A stretch of DNA of 64,000 bases from Roseomonas sp. AR75 (GTDB lineage Bacteria; Pseudomonadota; Alphaproteobacteria; Acetobacterales; Acetobacteraceae): contig NZ_STGB01000006.1 of NCBI RefSeq assembly GCF_005222815.1, positions 558,001-622,000 on the forward strand. The letters are read 5' to 3'. Position numbers and translations under genes: made by a program. The number at the start of each line of letters is the position of its first letter. Within the stretch, counting starts at the first letter, position 1. Below are positions 34,437 through 43,036 of this stretch, piece after piece. Below the pieces are notes generated by a model. It worked only from the letters and a program-made list of their open reading frames with translations, had not been told where the DNA came from and made no database searches.

Positions 34437-35716
34437 GTATTCCTCATCTCGATCTGCGCGCGGCGGCGCAGGTCGCGCTGGAGCTGGCGAGCCAGCAGTT
34501 CGGCGCGCTCGCGCACGATCACGCCGCGCGCCATGTCCGGCGTGATCTCGGCTTCGTTCCGCACCTCGCGCGAGCAGACCATGATCACGGCGATACCGTC
34601 CGGCGCGATGATCGGCTGGCTCGCCCGGCCGACCGCCAGGCCTGAGATCAACTGGCGCAGCGGCGGCGGGGTGAGTTGTTCCTGCCGCACCACCCCTGGA
34701 TCGGCCGGCCTGTCGCTGCCGGAGGTGCGGGCGGCGGCTTCCATCGCCTCGCAGCTGCGGGCCGCGCCTGCGAGCGCCTGCGCGCGTTCAAGCTGCTGCA
34801 CCTGCTGCGGGGTGGGCGCGTCCGGGTTCAAGGCCGAGTCGAAGGGGAAGAACACCTGGCGCATGCTCAGGATCGTCGCGTCGTCCCGCCCGACCAGGCG
34901 GCGCTGGCGCAGCGCGACGATCTGGAAGCCGCCGGGCACCCGGATCGGGCTGCTGATGGCGCCGGGCGGCATCTGCGTGACGATGGCCGCCACGGCGGGG
35001 TCCATCGCTTCCTGGCCCTGCCAGCCGAGGTCGCCACCCTGCAGCGCCGTCTGCGCCTGGCTGAACTGCGTCGCCGCCAGCGGGAAGGGCACGCCGGCGC
35101 GAAGCTGGCCGACCACGTCATCCACGAAGCGGCGAACCCCGGGCTCCTCCGCGGGGTCGTCCACGGGGATGAAGATCTCCGAGATCAGGAATTCCGGCTG
35201 CCCCTCGCGCGCCTTCTGCGCCGCGATGAACTCGTTGATCTCCGCCTCGCTGGGCTGCGCCTGGGGGCCCAGCAGCGCACGGATCAGCCTGGTCCAGCCG
35301 ATCTGCACGCGGATCTGGTCGAACAGCACCCGCGGCTCCACCCCGGAGCGGCGAAGCTGCGCCACCAGCCCGCCGGCGGGCAGGCTGTTCCGCCTCTCCA
35401 GTTCCGCGATCGCGCTCGCCACGTCCACATCCGACACCGGCACCCGGCGGCGCTGCACCTCCTGGAAACGCAGCTTCTCGTCCACCAGCAGGCGGGTCAC
35501 CTGCGGCGTCAGGCGATCGAGCACCTGCGCGGAGACGGGCAGGCCGGCATTGATGGCGAAGAGCCGGCGGCGACCATCCACATCGGCGGTGGTGACGATG
35601 TCGCCATTGACGACCGCGACGATGCGGTTGGTCTGTGCCAGGGCGGGCACGGGCGCACCGAGCGGCACGGCCGCCAGGGCCAGGCAGAGGAGCAGGGCGC
35701 GGGCGATGGGGCGCAT
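34433..35716 (-). CDS. surA: Periplasmic chaperone / peptidyl-prolyl isomerase SurA
   Basis: A 427-residue periplasmic chaperone that delivers outer-membrane barrels to BAM. A signal peptide ends at ALAQ (about residue 28). The SurA_N domain follows (RIVAVVNGDIVTTADVDGRR), then one clear parvulin domain near residues 180-290 (FLISEIFIPVDDP, GGDLGWQ, PIRVPGGFQIVALRQRR). E. coli SurA has two parvulin repeats; I can see only one clear one. AGGAAG precedes the ATG. Downstream of lptD on the same strand but separated by 265 bp, so surA may have its own promoter. Confidence 0.93.
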   Translation of the reverse strand: MRPIARALLLCLALAAVPLGAPVPALAQTNRIVAVVNGDIVTTADVDGRRRLFAINAGLPVSAQVLDRLTPQVTRLLVDEKLRFQEVQRRRVPVSDVDVASAIAELERRNSLPAGGLVAQLRRSGVEPRVLFDQIRVQIGWTRLIRALLGPQAQPSEAEINEFIAAQKAREGQPEFLISEIFIPVDDPAEEPGVRRFVDDVVGQLRAGVPFPLAATQFSQAQTALQGGDLGWQGQEAMDPAVAAIVTQMPPGAISSPIRVPGGFQIVALRQRRLVGRDDATILSMRQVFFPFDSALNPDAPTPQQVQQLERAQALAGAARSCEAMEAAARTSGSDRPADPGVVRQEQLTPPPLRQLISGLAVGRASQPIIAPDGIAVIMVCSREVRNEAEITPDMARGVIVRERAELLARQLQRDLRRRAQIEMRNT

Positions 35717-35846
35717 CCGGACTTCCTAGAATATTTTCAAGCCAAGCGGAATCGCCTGGCGACCCCGAAAATGCGAACAAACACAACGCCAGAGAGCATG
35801 CTGCGTTCGCTCGCGCTCACTTCGGAGTTTGCTAGCCTCTTGTTTT

Positions 35847-35897
35847 CAGAGCACCTTCACGCGCTCAGATGATCCCATCCGAACGCGATCTGCTCTG
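35847..35897. repeat. Imperfect 51-bp palindrome with CAGAGCA/TGCTCTG ends
   Basis: CAGAGCA (35847-35853) and TGCTCTG (35891-35897) are perfect inverted ends around an internal segment with further partial symmetry (CGCG arms). The form resembles dispersed intergenic palindromic repeats of alphaproteobacteria. It lies in the surA-lptD gap, beside a second palindrome. Confidence 0.55.
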
Positions 35898-35904
35898 GGA
35901 GCGC

Positions 35905-35928
35905 CCCGCCGCATCCGGATGCGGCGGG
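35905..35928. repeat. Perfect 24-bp palindrome
   Basis: The 24 bp are exactly self-complementary, with arms CCCGCCGCATCC and GGATGCGGCGGG. It lies 53 bp downstream of the lptD stop, so it could be the lptD terminator stem, although no T-tract follows; the alternative is a palindromic repeat. Confidence 0.75.
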
Positions 35929-35981
35929 AGGGCCCTGAGCGCGGCCCTGCGCCGAGGGAAGGCTGTCCCTGCGCTCGCCCG

Positions 35982-38177
35982 TCAAAGCGCCCTGATCCCG
36001 AAATCGCCGATGGTCTTCAGCGTCACCCGGAACAGCAGCATGGTCCCGGTCGGGTCGTCCTGCAGGGTCGATGGGTTCTGGATCCAGCGGCGGATCAGCC
36101 GCGTCTCGAAGATCAGGCACTCATCCTCGTAGGTCAGGATGCCCTGCGCCGCCACGGGCTCGTCGCGGAAGCGGTCGTAGCGGCCGAAGGCGCCGACCCG
36201 CCAGTTCTCGTTGATGCGAAGGAAGCCGCCCGCGCTGATCTCGTTGCGCTTAGGGTATGAGCCGTTCGGCGCCTCCTGGGTGCCGAGGAAGCCGCCGCTG
36301 AGCGAGAAATTGCCGGCGAAGACCGTGCCCGTGATGTCCCACAGCTCCTGCTGGCCGGTTTCGGCGGAATAGCGGCTGCGGCCCAGCATCTCGAACCACG
36401 GCACCGGCGCCAGGCGGGCGCGCGCGACGTAGTCGGAGCGCTGATTCTCCAGCCCCGATCCGGGCGGGAACAGGGGATCGTCGCTGGTGCGGAAGCTTCG
36501 CCCGACAAGGCCTTCAAGCTGGCCGCCATTCGGGAACAGCCAGGCGCCGCGCAGCGCCGCGTCCACGCGCGTGCCGCCTTCCTGCCGGTCGCGGCCGGGA
36601 TAGCGGTTCAGCTCGAACAGGGTGGCGTCGGTGAATTCCAGGTCGAGGCTGTCCTCGGCCGGGATGTTGGTCTGCGTGCCGGTCTGCGGGCCGGTGACGA
36701 ACTGCACCCGCGGCTCGATGATCTGGGACCCCCATTGGCCGGCGGAGCGTGCGAGCGGATAGCGCAGGTCCACCGCGCCGCGGACATTGCCCATGGTCCA
36801 GTTGCCGCCCTGACCCGGCGGGCCGAAGAACGGCGCCTCCTGCAGGTCCTGCACATAGCCGGCCAGAAGGTCTGCGCGGCCGCGGATCGTCCAGATCTCG
36901 CCGGCATGGCCGACCAGCGGCAATTCGTATTCCGCGCGCGTCCCGACGCGGCGCGAATTCGTGCCCTCCGACCGGAAGATCGAATAGCCCTGCGCATCCA
37001 CGCGGAACTGGCCGCCGAGCCGGTCACGCTCGAACAGCCATTCGGCATAGCCATAGGGCAGCACCAGCGGGGTCTGGCCGGTGGTGTTGGTCTGCAGCAG
37101 GCTCTGGTAGAGGCGGGAATCCCCGCGAACATAGCCCTGCGTGCCCCAGAAGCCTTCGAGGAAGGCGTTGGAGGTGAGGGTCTGCGGCGAGCCGTAGCGA
37201 TAGGCGCGCAGGTAATCCGCCGAGGAGGCGCGGTTCAGCGCGAAGCCGGTGCGCCAGTTCTCGTCCAGCGAGAAGGCGCCCTGCGAGAAGAAGTTCCAGC
37301 CCATCCCCTGCTCGTCGAGATCGCTGCCGGTCAGGTTGCCGAACGAGCCGTCCAGCGCGATCACGCCCGTATTGAAGCGGCGACGATAGGCCAGGGCCAA
37401 GCCGCCGACCTGTTCGGTGGACAGCGTCGCGCGGATCGTCGCGTCGGAGCTGTCGTCGATCACCCAGTAATAGGGCTGCTCGTAGAAGCCCCCGAGCACC
37501 TGGGTGATGCCGAAGGTGGGCGACAGGAACCCGCTGATGCGCGGCGCGCCGGGCGCGGCATGGCTGAAATAGGGCGCATAGAACATCGGCAGCCCGAACA
37601 GCTCGAGCGAGGCGTCGCGGTAGCGCACGCGCTGCTCCTGCGAATGCAGGCTGGCGATGCCGGCGCGCAATTGCCACAGCGGCGGACGGTCCGGATCCTC
37701 GGGGCAGAGGTTGCAGGGCGAATAGACCACGCGGGCGAGGTCGGTGATGTCGCCGCCGGTGCGCCGTGCGCCGGCCGCGGCGACGCGCGCATTGCCCGCC
37801 AGCAGGCCGCGGATCCCTTCCAGCACCGCGTCGCGCATGCCGCCGGAAAGCTCGGCACGGTCCGCGAACAGGATCTGCCCGTCGGGCTCGATCAGCACGA
37901 CGTTCCCGCTGGCGGTCGCGACGCCGGTGGTGCGGTTGTAGGTGAACTGGTCGGCGCGCAGGACGCGGTCGCCCTGCCAGGCTTCCACCCGGCCGCGGGC
38001 GGTGACCGTGTCGCTGTTCTGGTCGAACTCGACCTCCTCCGCGGTGAAGGTCACCGGTTCGTCGGAGGCGGCGCCACGGCCCTCCAGCCCAGGAATGCCG
38101 AGCTGGGCGCGCACCGGTTCCGGTGCCAGCAAGGGCAGCAGGCCGAGCAGGAAAAGGCCGCGTCGCATCGCCCTCAT
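35982..38177 (-). CDS. lptD: LPS-assembly protein LptD
   Basis: A 731-residue outer-membrane protein that inserts LPS into the outer leaflet. A signal peptide ends at VRAQ (about 25). The N-terminal OstA/LptA-like jellyroll follows (VTFTAEEVEFDQNSDTVTARG), then the large beta barrel with alternating aromatic strands to the C-terminal RVTLKTIGDFGI. Only three cysteines are visible: the CNLC pair near residue 132 and one in DECLIF near 695, so the four-cysteine disulphide pattern of E. coli is not conserved. Its ATG overlaps the lptG stop (TGATG). Order lptF-lptG-lptD is as expected. Confidence 0.95.
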   Translation of the reverse strand: MRAMRRGLFLLGLLPLLAPEPVRAQLGIPGLEGRGAASDEPVTFTAEEVEFDQNSDTVTARGRVEAWQGDRVLRADQFTYNRTTGVATASGNVVLIEPDGQILFADRAELSGGMRDAVLEGIRGLLAGNARVAAAGARRTGGDITDLARVVYSPCNLCPEDPDRPPLWQLRAGIASLHSQEQRVRYRDASLELFGLPMFYAPYFSHAAPGAPRISGFLSPTFGITQVLGGFYEQPYYWVIDDSSDATIRATLSTEQVGGLALAYRRRFNTGVIALDGSFGNLTGSDLDEQGMGWNFFSQGAFSLDENWRTGFALNRASSADYLRAYRYGSPQTLTSNAFLEGFWGTQGYVRGDSRLYQSLLQTNTTGQTPLVLPYGYAEWLFERDRLGGQFRVDAQGYSIFRSEGTNSRRVGTRAEYELPLVGHAGEIWTIRGRADLLAGYVQDLQEAPFFGPPGQGGNWTMGNVRGAVDLRYPLARSAGQWGSQIIEPRVQFVTGPQTGTQTNIPAEDSLDLEFTDATLFELNRYPGRDRQEGGTRVDAALRGAWLFPNGGQLEGLVGRSFRTSDDPLFPPGSGLENQRSDYVARARLAPVPWFEMLGRSRYSAETGQQELWDITGTVFAGNFSLSGGFLGTQEAPNGSYPKRNEISAGGFLRINENWRVGAFGRYDRFRDEPVAAQGILTYEDECLIFETRLIRRWIQNPSTLQDDPTGTMLLFRVTLKTIGDFGIRAL

Positions 38178-39301
38178 CAGCCGTCTTCCAGATGCAGGAG
38201 CAGGGCCAGCGCCAGCAACAGCCCCGCCACGGTCGGCGCCCAGGCAGCCAGCGGCACCGGCAGCGACCCGGCCTCGCCGAATTCGTTGCTGATGCGATCC
38301 ACCACGAACAGCGCGAAGCCCGCCGCGACGCCGCCGGCGATCATCTGCGCCACGCCGCCGCGGCGGTTGTGCCGCATCGAGAAGCCGGCGGCGAGCAGCG
38401 CCATGGACAGGGCCAGGATCGGCATGGACAGCAGCGACTGGAACTGGATGCGATGCCGCACGGCGGAGAAGCCCGCCTCCTCCAGCACGGCGATGAAGTC
38501 GGGCAGCGACCAGAAGCTCAGCGTCTCCGGCGAGGCGAAGCTGTCCTCGATCCGGTTGGCGGTCAGCTCGGTCGGCAGTTCGATCGTGGCCGGTGCGCTC
38601 GGGCGCCGGTCCTCGCCGAAGGTCACCGCATTCTCCAGCACCCAGCGGCCGGGCGCGAGATGCGCGGTCGGCGCCTCGATCCGGGCCAGCGGCCGGTCTC
38701 CGGCCGAAAGGCGCCATACCGTCACGCCCTGCAGTTCGAAGGGCCCGCGGCCGGTGCCCGGCCTTGCCGCGGCGGGCCGGCCGGTGAGGATCGCGACACC
38801 CTGCGGATCGAGCTCCCGGTCGCCCTGGCGCAGCCAGAGCCGCCCCCCCGCCAGCGACGACATGCCGCCGCCTGTGCGCAGGAAGGTCTGGTCCATGCGT
38901 TCCGCGCGCGCCAGCATCATCGAGGACAGCGGCGAGATCCCGGTGACCGCGATCGCGCCGAGCAGCAGCGCCACCAGCGCCGGCCCGGTGAGGAAGCCCC
39001 ACGCCGAGACGCCCGCCGCGCGCGCCACGATCAGCTCGGAGGAACGCGTCAGCCGCCAGAAGGCGACGATGCCGCCCAGCAGGATGGCGAAGGGCAGGAT
39101 CTGCAGCGCGACGAAGGGCAGGCGCAGCGCGGCGATGGTGGCGGGGATGTCGAAGCCGACATTGGGCCGCGTCGCCGCGCGGCGCAGCAGCTCGATGAAG
39201 TCGAACAGCGCGACCAGGCCGGTCAGCGCGGCCAGCATGATGATCGTCGCGGCGAGGAAGCCGCGCGCGACATAGAGCGTGAGGGTCGGCGTGAAGGTCA
39301 T
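38177..39301 (-). CDS. lptG: LPS export permease LptG
   Basis: A 374-residue inner-membrane subunit of the LptB2FG transporter that extracts LPS from the inner membrane. Three N-terminal helices and three C-terminal helices flank a periplasmic beta-jellyroll domain (about 130-270). TLTLYVARGFLAAT and the coupling-helix region LTRSSELIVARAAGVSAWG are family hallmarks. ATG 39301 begins the first helix; 9 bp separate it from lptF. Translationally linked to lptD. Confidence 0.94.
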   Translation of the reverse strand: MTFTPTLTLYVARGFLAATIIMLAALTGLVALFDFIELLRRAATRPNVGFDIPATIAALRLPFVALQILPFAILLGGIVAFWRLTRSSELIVARAAGVSAWGFLTGPALVALLLGAIAVTGISPLSSMMLARAERMDQTFLRTGGGMSSLAGGRLWLRQGDRELDPQGVAILTGRPAAARPGTGRGPFELQGVTVWRLSAGDRPLARIEAPTAHLAPGRWVLENAVTFGEDRRPSAPATIELPTELTANRIEDSFASPETLSFWSLPDFIAVLEEAGFSAVRHRIQFQSLLSMPILALSMALLAAGFSMRHNRRGGVAQMIAGGVAAGFALFVVDRISNEFGEAGSLPVPLAAWAPTVAGLLLALALLLHLEDG

Positions 39302-39311
39302 CGGCCCGCGA

Positions 39312-40442
39312 TCACGCCGCCGCCGTTCGCGCACGCTGCCGCGGCAGCCCCGGCGCGCCGATCATCCACCACAGCGCGATCACGCCCGGCGCGATGGCAT
39401 GCACCCAGACGAGCCAGACGAAGCTGTTCTCGCGCGTCGCAAGGTTGCCGATGGTCAGCCCGACCGCCAGCAGCGCGACGGTGATGCCGATGCCGGCCGC
39501 CAGCCGCAAGCCGCCGCCATGCCGGCGGAACTGCCCGGTGAGCGCCACGGCGAGCGCCACCAGCGCATAGGACAGCGCGGTGAGCGGGGCCGACATGCGC
39601 TGATGCGCCTCCCCGTAGAAGCGCGCGACATCGCGGGGACGCAGCCCCTCCTCCGGATCGGGGTCGAGCAGCTCGGGGATGCTGCGTTCCCGCGAATCGC
39701 GGGCGCGCACCTCCTCCTGCCGTGTGGCGCGGGCCAGGTCCACGCTGTTCTCGGCGAAGGACAGCGCGTTCAGCCGCGGCGGCTGGCCGTTGGGGCGCTG
39801 CTCCATCTGCTCGCGCACGCCGTTGATCAGCAGCACGCGCGGGCCTTGCGGCGTGGTGGTGATCCGGCCCTGCTCGGCGATGATGGTCACCGGCGCGCCC
39901 GGCTCGCGCTGGTCGTGCACCAGGATGCCGCGAAGCGTGCCGTCGCGCTCCCGCGCGCGGGCATAGACCGTCAGGTCGTTGCCGACGGAGGAGAAGACGC
40001 CTTCCTGCAGCAGGATCGCCGCCATCTGGTTGCGGATCTCGAACTGCCACATGCGGAAGGCGCCGTGCGACAGCGGCACGAGCCACATGTTGAGCAGGTA
40101 GCCGATGGCGACCGAGATCGCCGCCAGCGTGATCGCCGGGCGCGCCAGGCGCATGGGCGAGAGCCCCGCCGCGCGCATGACGACAAGTTCGCGGTCGCTG
40201 TTCATCCGGACATAGACGAACAGCACGACGACGAAGGTGGTGATGGGCAGGATCACCGCGACGAAGCCCGGGAGCATGAGGCTGGTCAGCTCGATGAAGA
40301 CGCCGAGCGACAGGCCGCGGTCCAGCACCAGCTCGATGAAGCGCAACGATTGCGTCAGCCAGACCAGCGCCGCCAGGCCCGCCGTCACGGCCAGCAGGCC
40401 GCCGGCGAGCTGGCGGAAGATGTAGCGGTCGATCCGGGTCAT
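39312..40442 (-). CDS. lptF: LPS export permease LptF
   Basis: A 376-residue partner of LptG with the same topology. MTRIDRYIFRQLAGGLL opens the first helix and MNSDRELVVMRAAGLSPMRLARP is the coupling helix that contacts LptB. The periplasmic jellyroll spans about 125-270. First gene of lptF-lptG-lptD on this strand. Twenty-eight bp separate it from the FAD oxidase stop upstream, so cotranscription with that gene is possible but not needed. Confidence 0.94.
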   Translation of the reverse strand: MTRIDRYIFRQLAGGLLAVTAGLAALVWLTQSLRFIELVLDRGLSLGVFIELTSLMLPGFVAVILPITTFVVVLFVYVRMNSDRELVVMRAAGLSPMRLARPAITLAAISVAIGYLLNMWLVPLSHGAFRMWQFEIRNQMAAILLQEGVFSSVGNDLTVYARARERDGTLRGILVHDQREPGAPVTIIAEQGRITTTPQGPRVLLINGVREQMEQRPNGQPPRLNALSFAENSVDLARATRQEEVRARDSRERSIPELLDPDPEEGLRPRDVARFYGEAHQRMSAPLTALSYALVALAVALTGQFRRHGGGLRLAAGIGITVALLAVGLTIGNLATRENSFVWLVWVHAIAPGVIALWWMIGAPGLPRQRARTAAA

Positions 40443-40470
40443 CCGCCCCTCCCTACCACCCCGGGGGCGG

Positions 40471-41898
40471 TCAGGGCAGCACCTTCCCCGGGTTCATGAT
40501 CCCGCGCGGGTCGAGCGCGGCCTTGATGGCCTGCATCGCCGCGAGTTCCGCCCCGCCGCGCCAATCCGCCATCATGTCGGTCTTGAGCCGGCCGATGCCG
40601 TGTTCCGCGCTGAAGGAGCCGCCGAGGTCGCGGACCACCGCGTTCACGCAATCCATGATGTCGTGGCTGCGCGCCAGGAAGGCGGCGGGGTCCATGCCCG
40701 GCGGCTGTTCCAGATTCATGTGGATGTTGCCGTCGCCGATATGGCCGAAGGGCACCGGCCGGCTGCCCGGGATCAGCTCCACCAGCGCCGCGCAGCAGCG
40801 GCGGATCATCTCCGGCACGGTCGAGACGGGCACGGAGACGTCGTTCTTCACGCTCGCGCCCTCGCGCTTCTGCGCCTCCGGATGCTCTTCCCGGATGCGC
40901 CAGATCCTCTGGGCCTGCGCCTCCGATTCGGGGAGGGCGGCATCCAGCACCTCGCCGGCCTCCAGCGCCTCTGCCAGGACCGATTCGGCCATGGCGCGCA
41001 GCCCGGCATCGGGGCGGGAGGATGCGAGGTCCACCAGCACATAGTGGTCGGCGCGCTCGGCCAGCGGCAGGACCACGCCCTCGATGTGCCTCACGCAGAA
41101 GTCAACGCCAGTGCCGGACATGTATTCGAAGGCGCGCACCGCGCTCTCGTCGCGATCACGGAAGCGCCGGAACAGCGCCAGCGCAGCGTCCTCGTCCCGC
41201 ACCGCGCAGAAGGCCAGCGCGGTGTCGCGCGCGCGGGGGAACAGCCGCAGCACGGCCGCGGTGACGATCCCGAGCGTGCCTTCCGCGCCCACCAGCAGGT
41301 GGCGCAGCGCATAGCCGGTGTTGTCCTTGCGCAGCCGCCGCAGCCCGTTCCAGATGCTGCCGTCGGGCAGCACGGCCTCCAGCCCCAGCATCAGCTCGCG
41401 CGCATTGCCGTAGCGCACGGTGGTGTTGCCGCCGGCATTGGTGGAGAGCACGCCGCCGATCGTCGCCGTGCCCTCCGCGCCCAGGCTGAGCGGGAACAGG
41501 GCGCCGGCCTCTGCCGCCTTCTCCTGCGCGGTCTTCAGCACCACGCCCGCCTCTGCCGTCATCGTCATGTCGAGCGCATCGAGCGCGCGGATGCGGTTCA
41601 TCCGAGCAAGGGAGAGCACCAGGTGCCGGCCGCTCCCGTCCGGCGTGGCGCCGCCGACCATGGAGGTGTTGCCGCCCTGGGGCGTGATCGGCGTGCCCGT
41701 GGCGGCGCAGAGACGCACCACCGCGGCGACCTCCTCGGTGGAGGCGGGGCGGGCGACGGCGAAGGCGGCGCCGCGGTACAGCGCGCGCCAGTCCGACAGG
41801 TGCGGCGCGATGTCCGCGGCGTCGGTCAGCAGGCCGCGCGGGCCGAGGATCTTGTCCAGTTCGTCGAGCAGGCGGGCGGGCGGCAGCGAGTCGGGCAT
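40471..41898 (-). CDS. FAD-linked oxidase/dehydrogenase (GlcD/D-2-hydroxyglutarate type)
   Basis: A 475-residue flavoprotein with an N-terminal PCMH FAD-binding domain (TPQGGNTSMVGGA around 73-85, LGAEGTATIGGVLSTNAGG near 145) and a C-terminal FAD-oxidase domain (GHIGDGNIHMNL, SAEHGIGRLK). This is the architecture of GlcD, D-lactate and D-2-hydroxyglutarate dehydrogenases. The substrate is a 2-hydroxyacid; which one cannot be decided. It lies directly downstream of the split chrA genes. Confidence 0.9.
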   Translation of the reverse strand: MPDSLPPARLLDELDKILGPRGLLTDAADIAPHLSDWRALYRGAAFAVARPASTEEVAAVVRLCAATGTPITPQGGNTSMVGGATPDGSGRHLVLSLARMNRIRALDALDMTMTAEAGVVLKTAQEKAAEAGALFPLSLGAEGTATIGGVLSTNAGGNTTVRYGNARELMLGLEAVLPDGSIWNGLRRLRKDNTGYALRHLLVGAEGTLGIVTAAVLRLFPRARDTALAFCAVRDEDAALALFRRFRDRDESAVRAFEYMSGTGVDFCVRHIEGVVLPLAERADHYVLVDLASSRPDAGLRAMAESVLAEALEAGEVLDAALPESEAQAQRIWRIREEHPEAQKREGASVKNDVSVPVSTVPEMIRRCCAALVELIPGSRPVPFGHIGDGNIHMNLEQPPGMDPAAFLARSHDIMDCVNAVVRDLGGSFSAEHGIGRLKTDMMADWRGGAELAAMQAIKAALDPRGIMNPGKVLP

Positions 41899-41908
41899 GG
41901 CGCCCCTT

Positions 41909-42439
41909 CTACAGCAAAAGCGCGCCCGCCACCGCCCCGGCGCCGAGCACCCAGAGCGGGCTGCGGTCGCTGCGCCAGACGAACAGGGTGGAGCCGATGG
42001 TCAGCGCCACCGCCACCCAACCTGTCGCGGCGGTGACGCCCAGCAGGATGCCGGCGGCCAGGATCAGCCCGACCGCAATCGGCACCAGTCCGCGCTCCAC
42101 CAGGCGCAGCTTCGCATTGCCGCGCAGCCGCGTCCGCAGGCGGGAGAAGCCGTAGGCCAGGAACCCCGCCGGCACCGTCATCCCCGCCGTCGCCACCAGC
42201 ATCCCGGTGAGGCCCGCGACCTGCCAGCCGATCAGCCCCACCACCAGCACGTTCGGCCCCGGTGCCGCCTGCGCCAGCGCGAAGAGCTGGGCGAAGCGCG
42301 CATCGTCCATCCAGCCATGCACCTCCACCACCATGCGGTGCATCTCCGGCACCACGGCGATGCCGCCGCCGACCGCGATCAGCGAGATGGACATGAACCC
42401 CCAGGCAAGTTGCCAGAGGATCTCGGTCGTGCCGCTCAC
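41909..42439 (-). CDS. chrA: Chromate transporter, short chain subunit 2
   Basis: A 176-residue half-size ChrA protein with about five hydrophobic segments. The conserved motifs F-M-S-I-S-L-I-A-V-G-G-G, W-M-D-D-A-R-F and QAAPGPNVLVVGLIGW are present. The GTG start at 42439 overlaps the stop of the first half as GTGA. Short-chain CHR proteins work as pairs to export chromate or to move a related anion. The pair is intact, so this is a split gene, not a frameshift. Confidence 0.88.
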   Translation of the reverse strand: MSGTTEILWQLAWGFMSISLIAVGGGIAVVPEMHRMVVEVHGWMDDARFAQLFALAQAAPGPNVLVVGLIGWQVAGLTGMLVATAGMTVPAGFLAYGFSRLRTRLRGNAKLRLVERGLVPIAVGLILAAGILLGVTAATGWVAVALTIGSTLFVWRSDRSPLWVLGAGAVAGALLL

Positions 42440-43005
42440 CGCGCCGGCTTCGCGGGCAGGCGGTCGGTCCACCAGGCGGCGGCGATGCCGAAGGGCGCCA
42501 GGCCCAGCACGATCACCGGCAAGGGCAGCCGGAGCACCGCCGCGCCGAGCAGCGCGGCGATGCCCACACCCAGGACCGGCAGGGCGGGGCGCAGATTCTG
42601 CACCATCTTGAGCGCGGTGCCGATCACCATCCCAGCCGCCGCCGCCGCGGTGCCGGCCAGCACCGCCCGCACCAGCGGCAGGTCGCCCCAGCGGTCATGC
42701 GCCCAGGCCATCAGCACCAGCACGGCCATCGGCCCGCCGAACAGGCCGAGCGAGGCCAGCACCGCCCCGCGCGCCCCGTGCCAGCGCTCGCCGAGCTGGA
42801 TCGCGACATTCAGCGCATTCGGGCCGGGCAGCGCCTGGGCCAAGCCGAGCACCTCGGCATAGTCCTGCTCGGACAGCCAGCGCTCCTCTTCCACGATCAC
42901 CCGGCGGGCCCAGGCATTGACCCCGCCGAAGCCGATCAGGCCGATGCGGAGATAGGTGAGGAACAGCTTTGCGAGGCTGGGACGCGGCGCTGGATCGGGC
43001 GGCAT
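42436..43005 (-). CDS. chrA: Chromate transporter, short chain subunit 1
   Basis: A 189-residue half-size ChrA. FLTYLRIGLIGFGGVNAWA, E-E-R-W-L-S-E-Q-D-Y-A-E and LAQALPGPNALNVAIQLGER are the CHR-domain repeats. It is the first gene of the pair, with the second half coupled by GTGA. Together they make the two-subunit form of the CHR family. Upstream is the 30-bp gap from the PEP-CTERM esterase gene, also on the minus strand. Confidence 0.88.
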   Translation of the reverse strand: MPPDPAPRPSLAKLFLTYLRIGLIGFGGVNAWARRVIVEEERWLSEQDYAEVLGLAQALPGPNALNVAIQLGERWHGARGAVLASLGLFGGPMAVLVLMAWAHDRWGDLPLVRAVLAGTAAAAAGMVIGTALKMVQNLRPALPVLGVGIAALLGAAVLRLPLPVIVLGLAPFGIAAAWWTDRLPAKPAR

Positions 43006-43036
43006 GCGCCGAACGGAGCGCCTGCCGCCCGCGCGA

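Noticed and set aside
41909..43005. A frameshifted full-length chrA
   Set aside because: The two halves end and begin in a clean GTGA overlap with complete motifs in each, as in known two-subunit CHR transporters.
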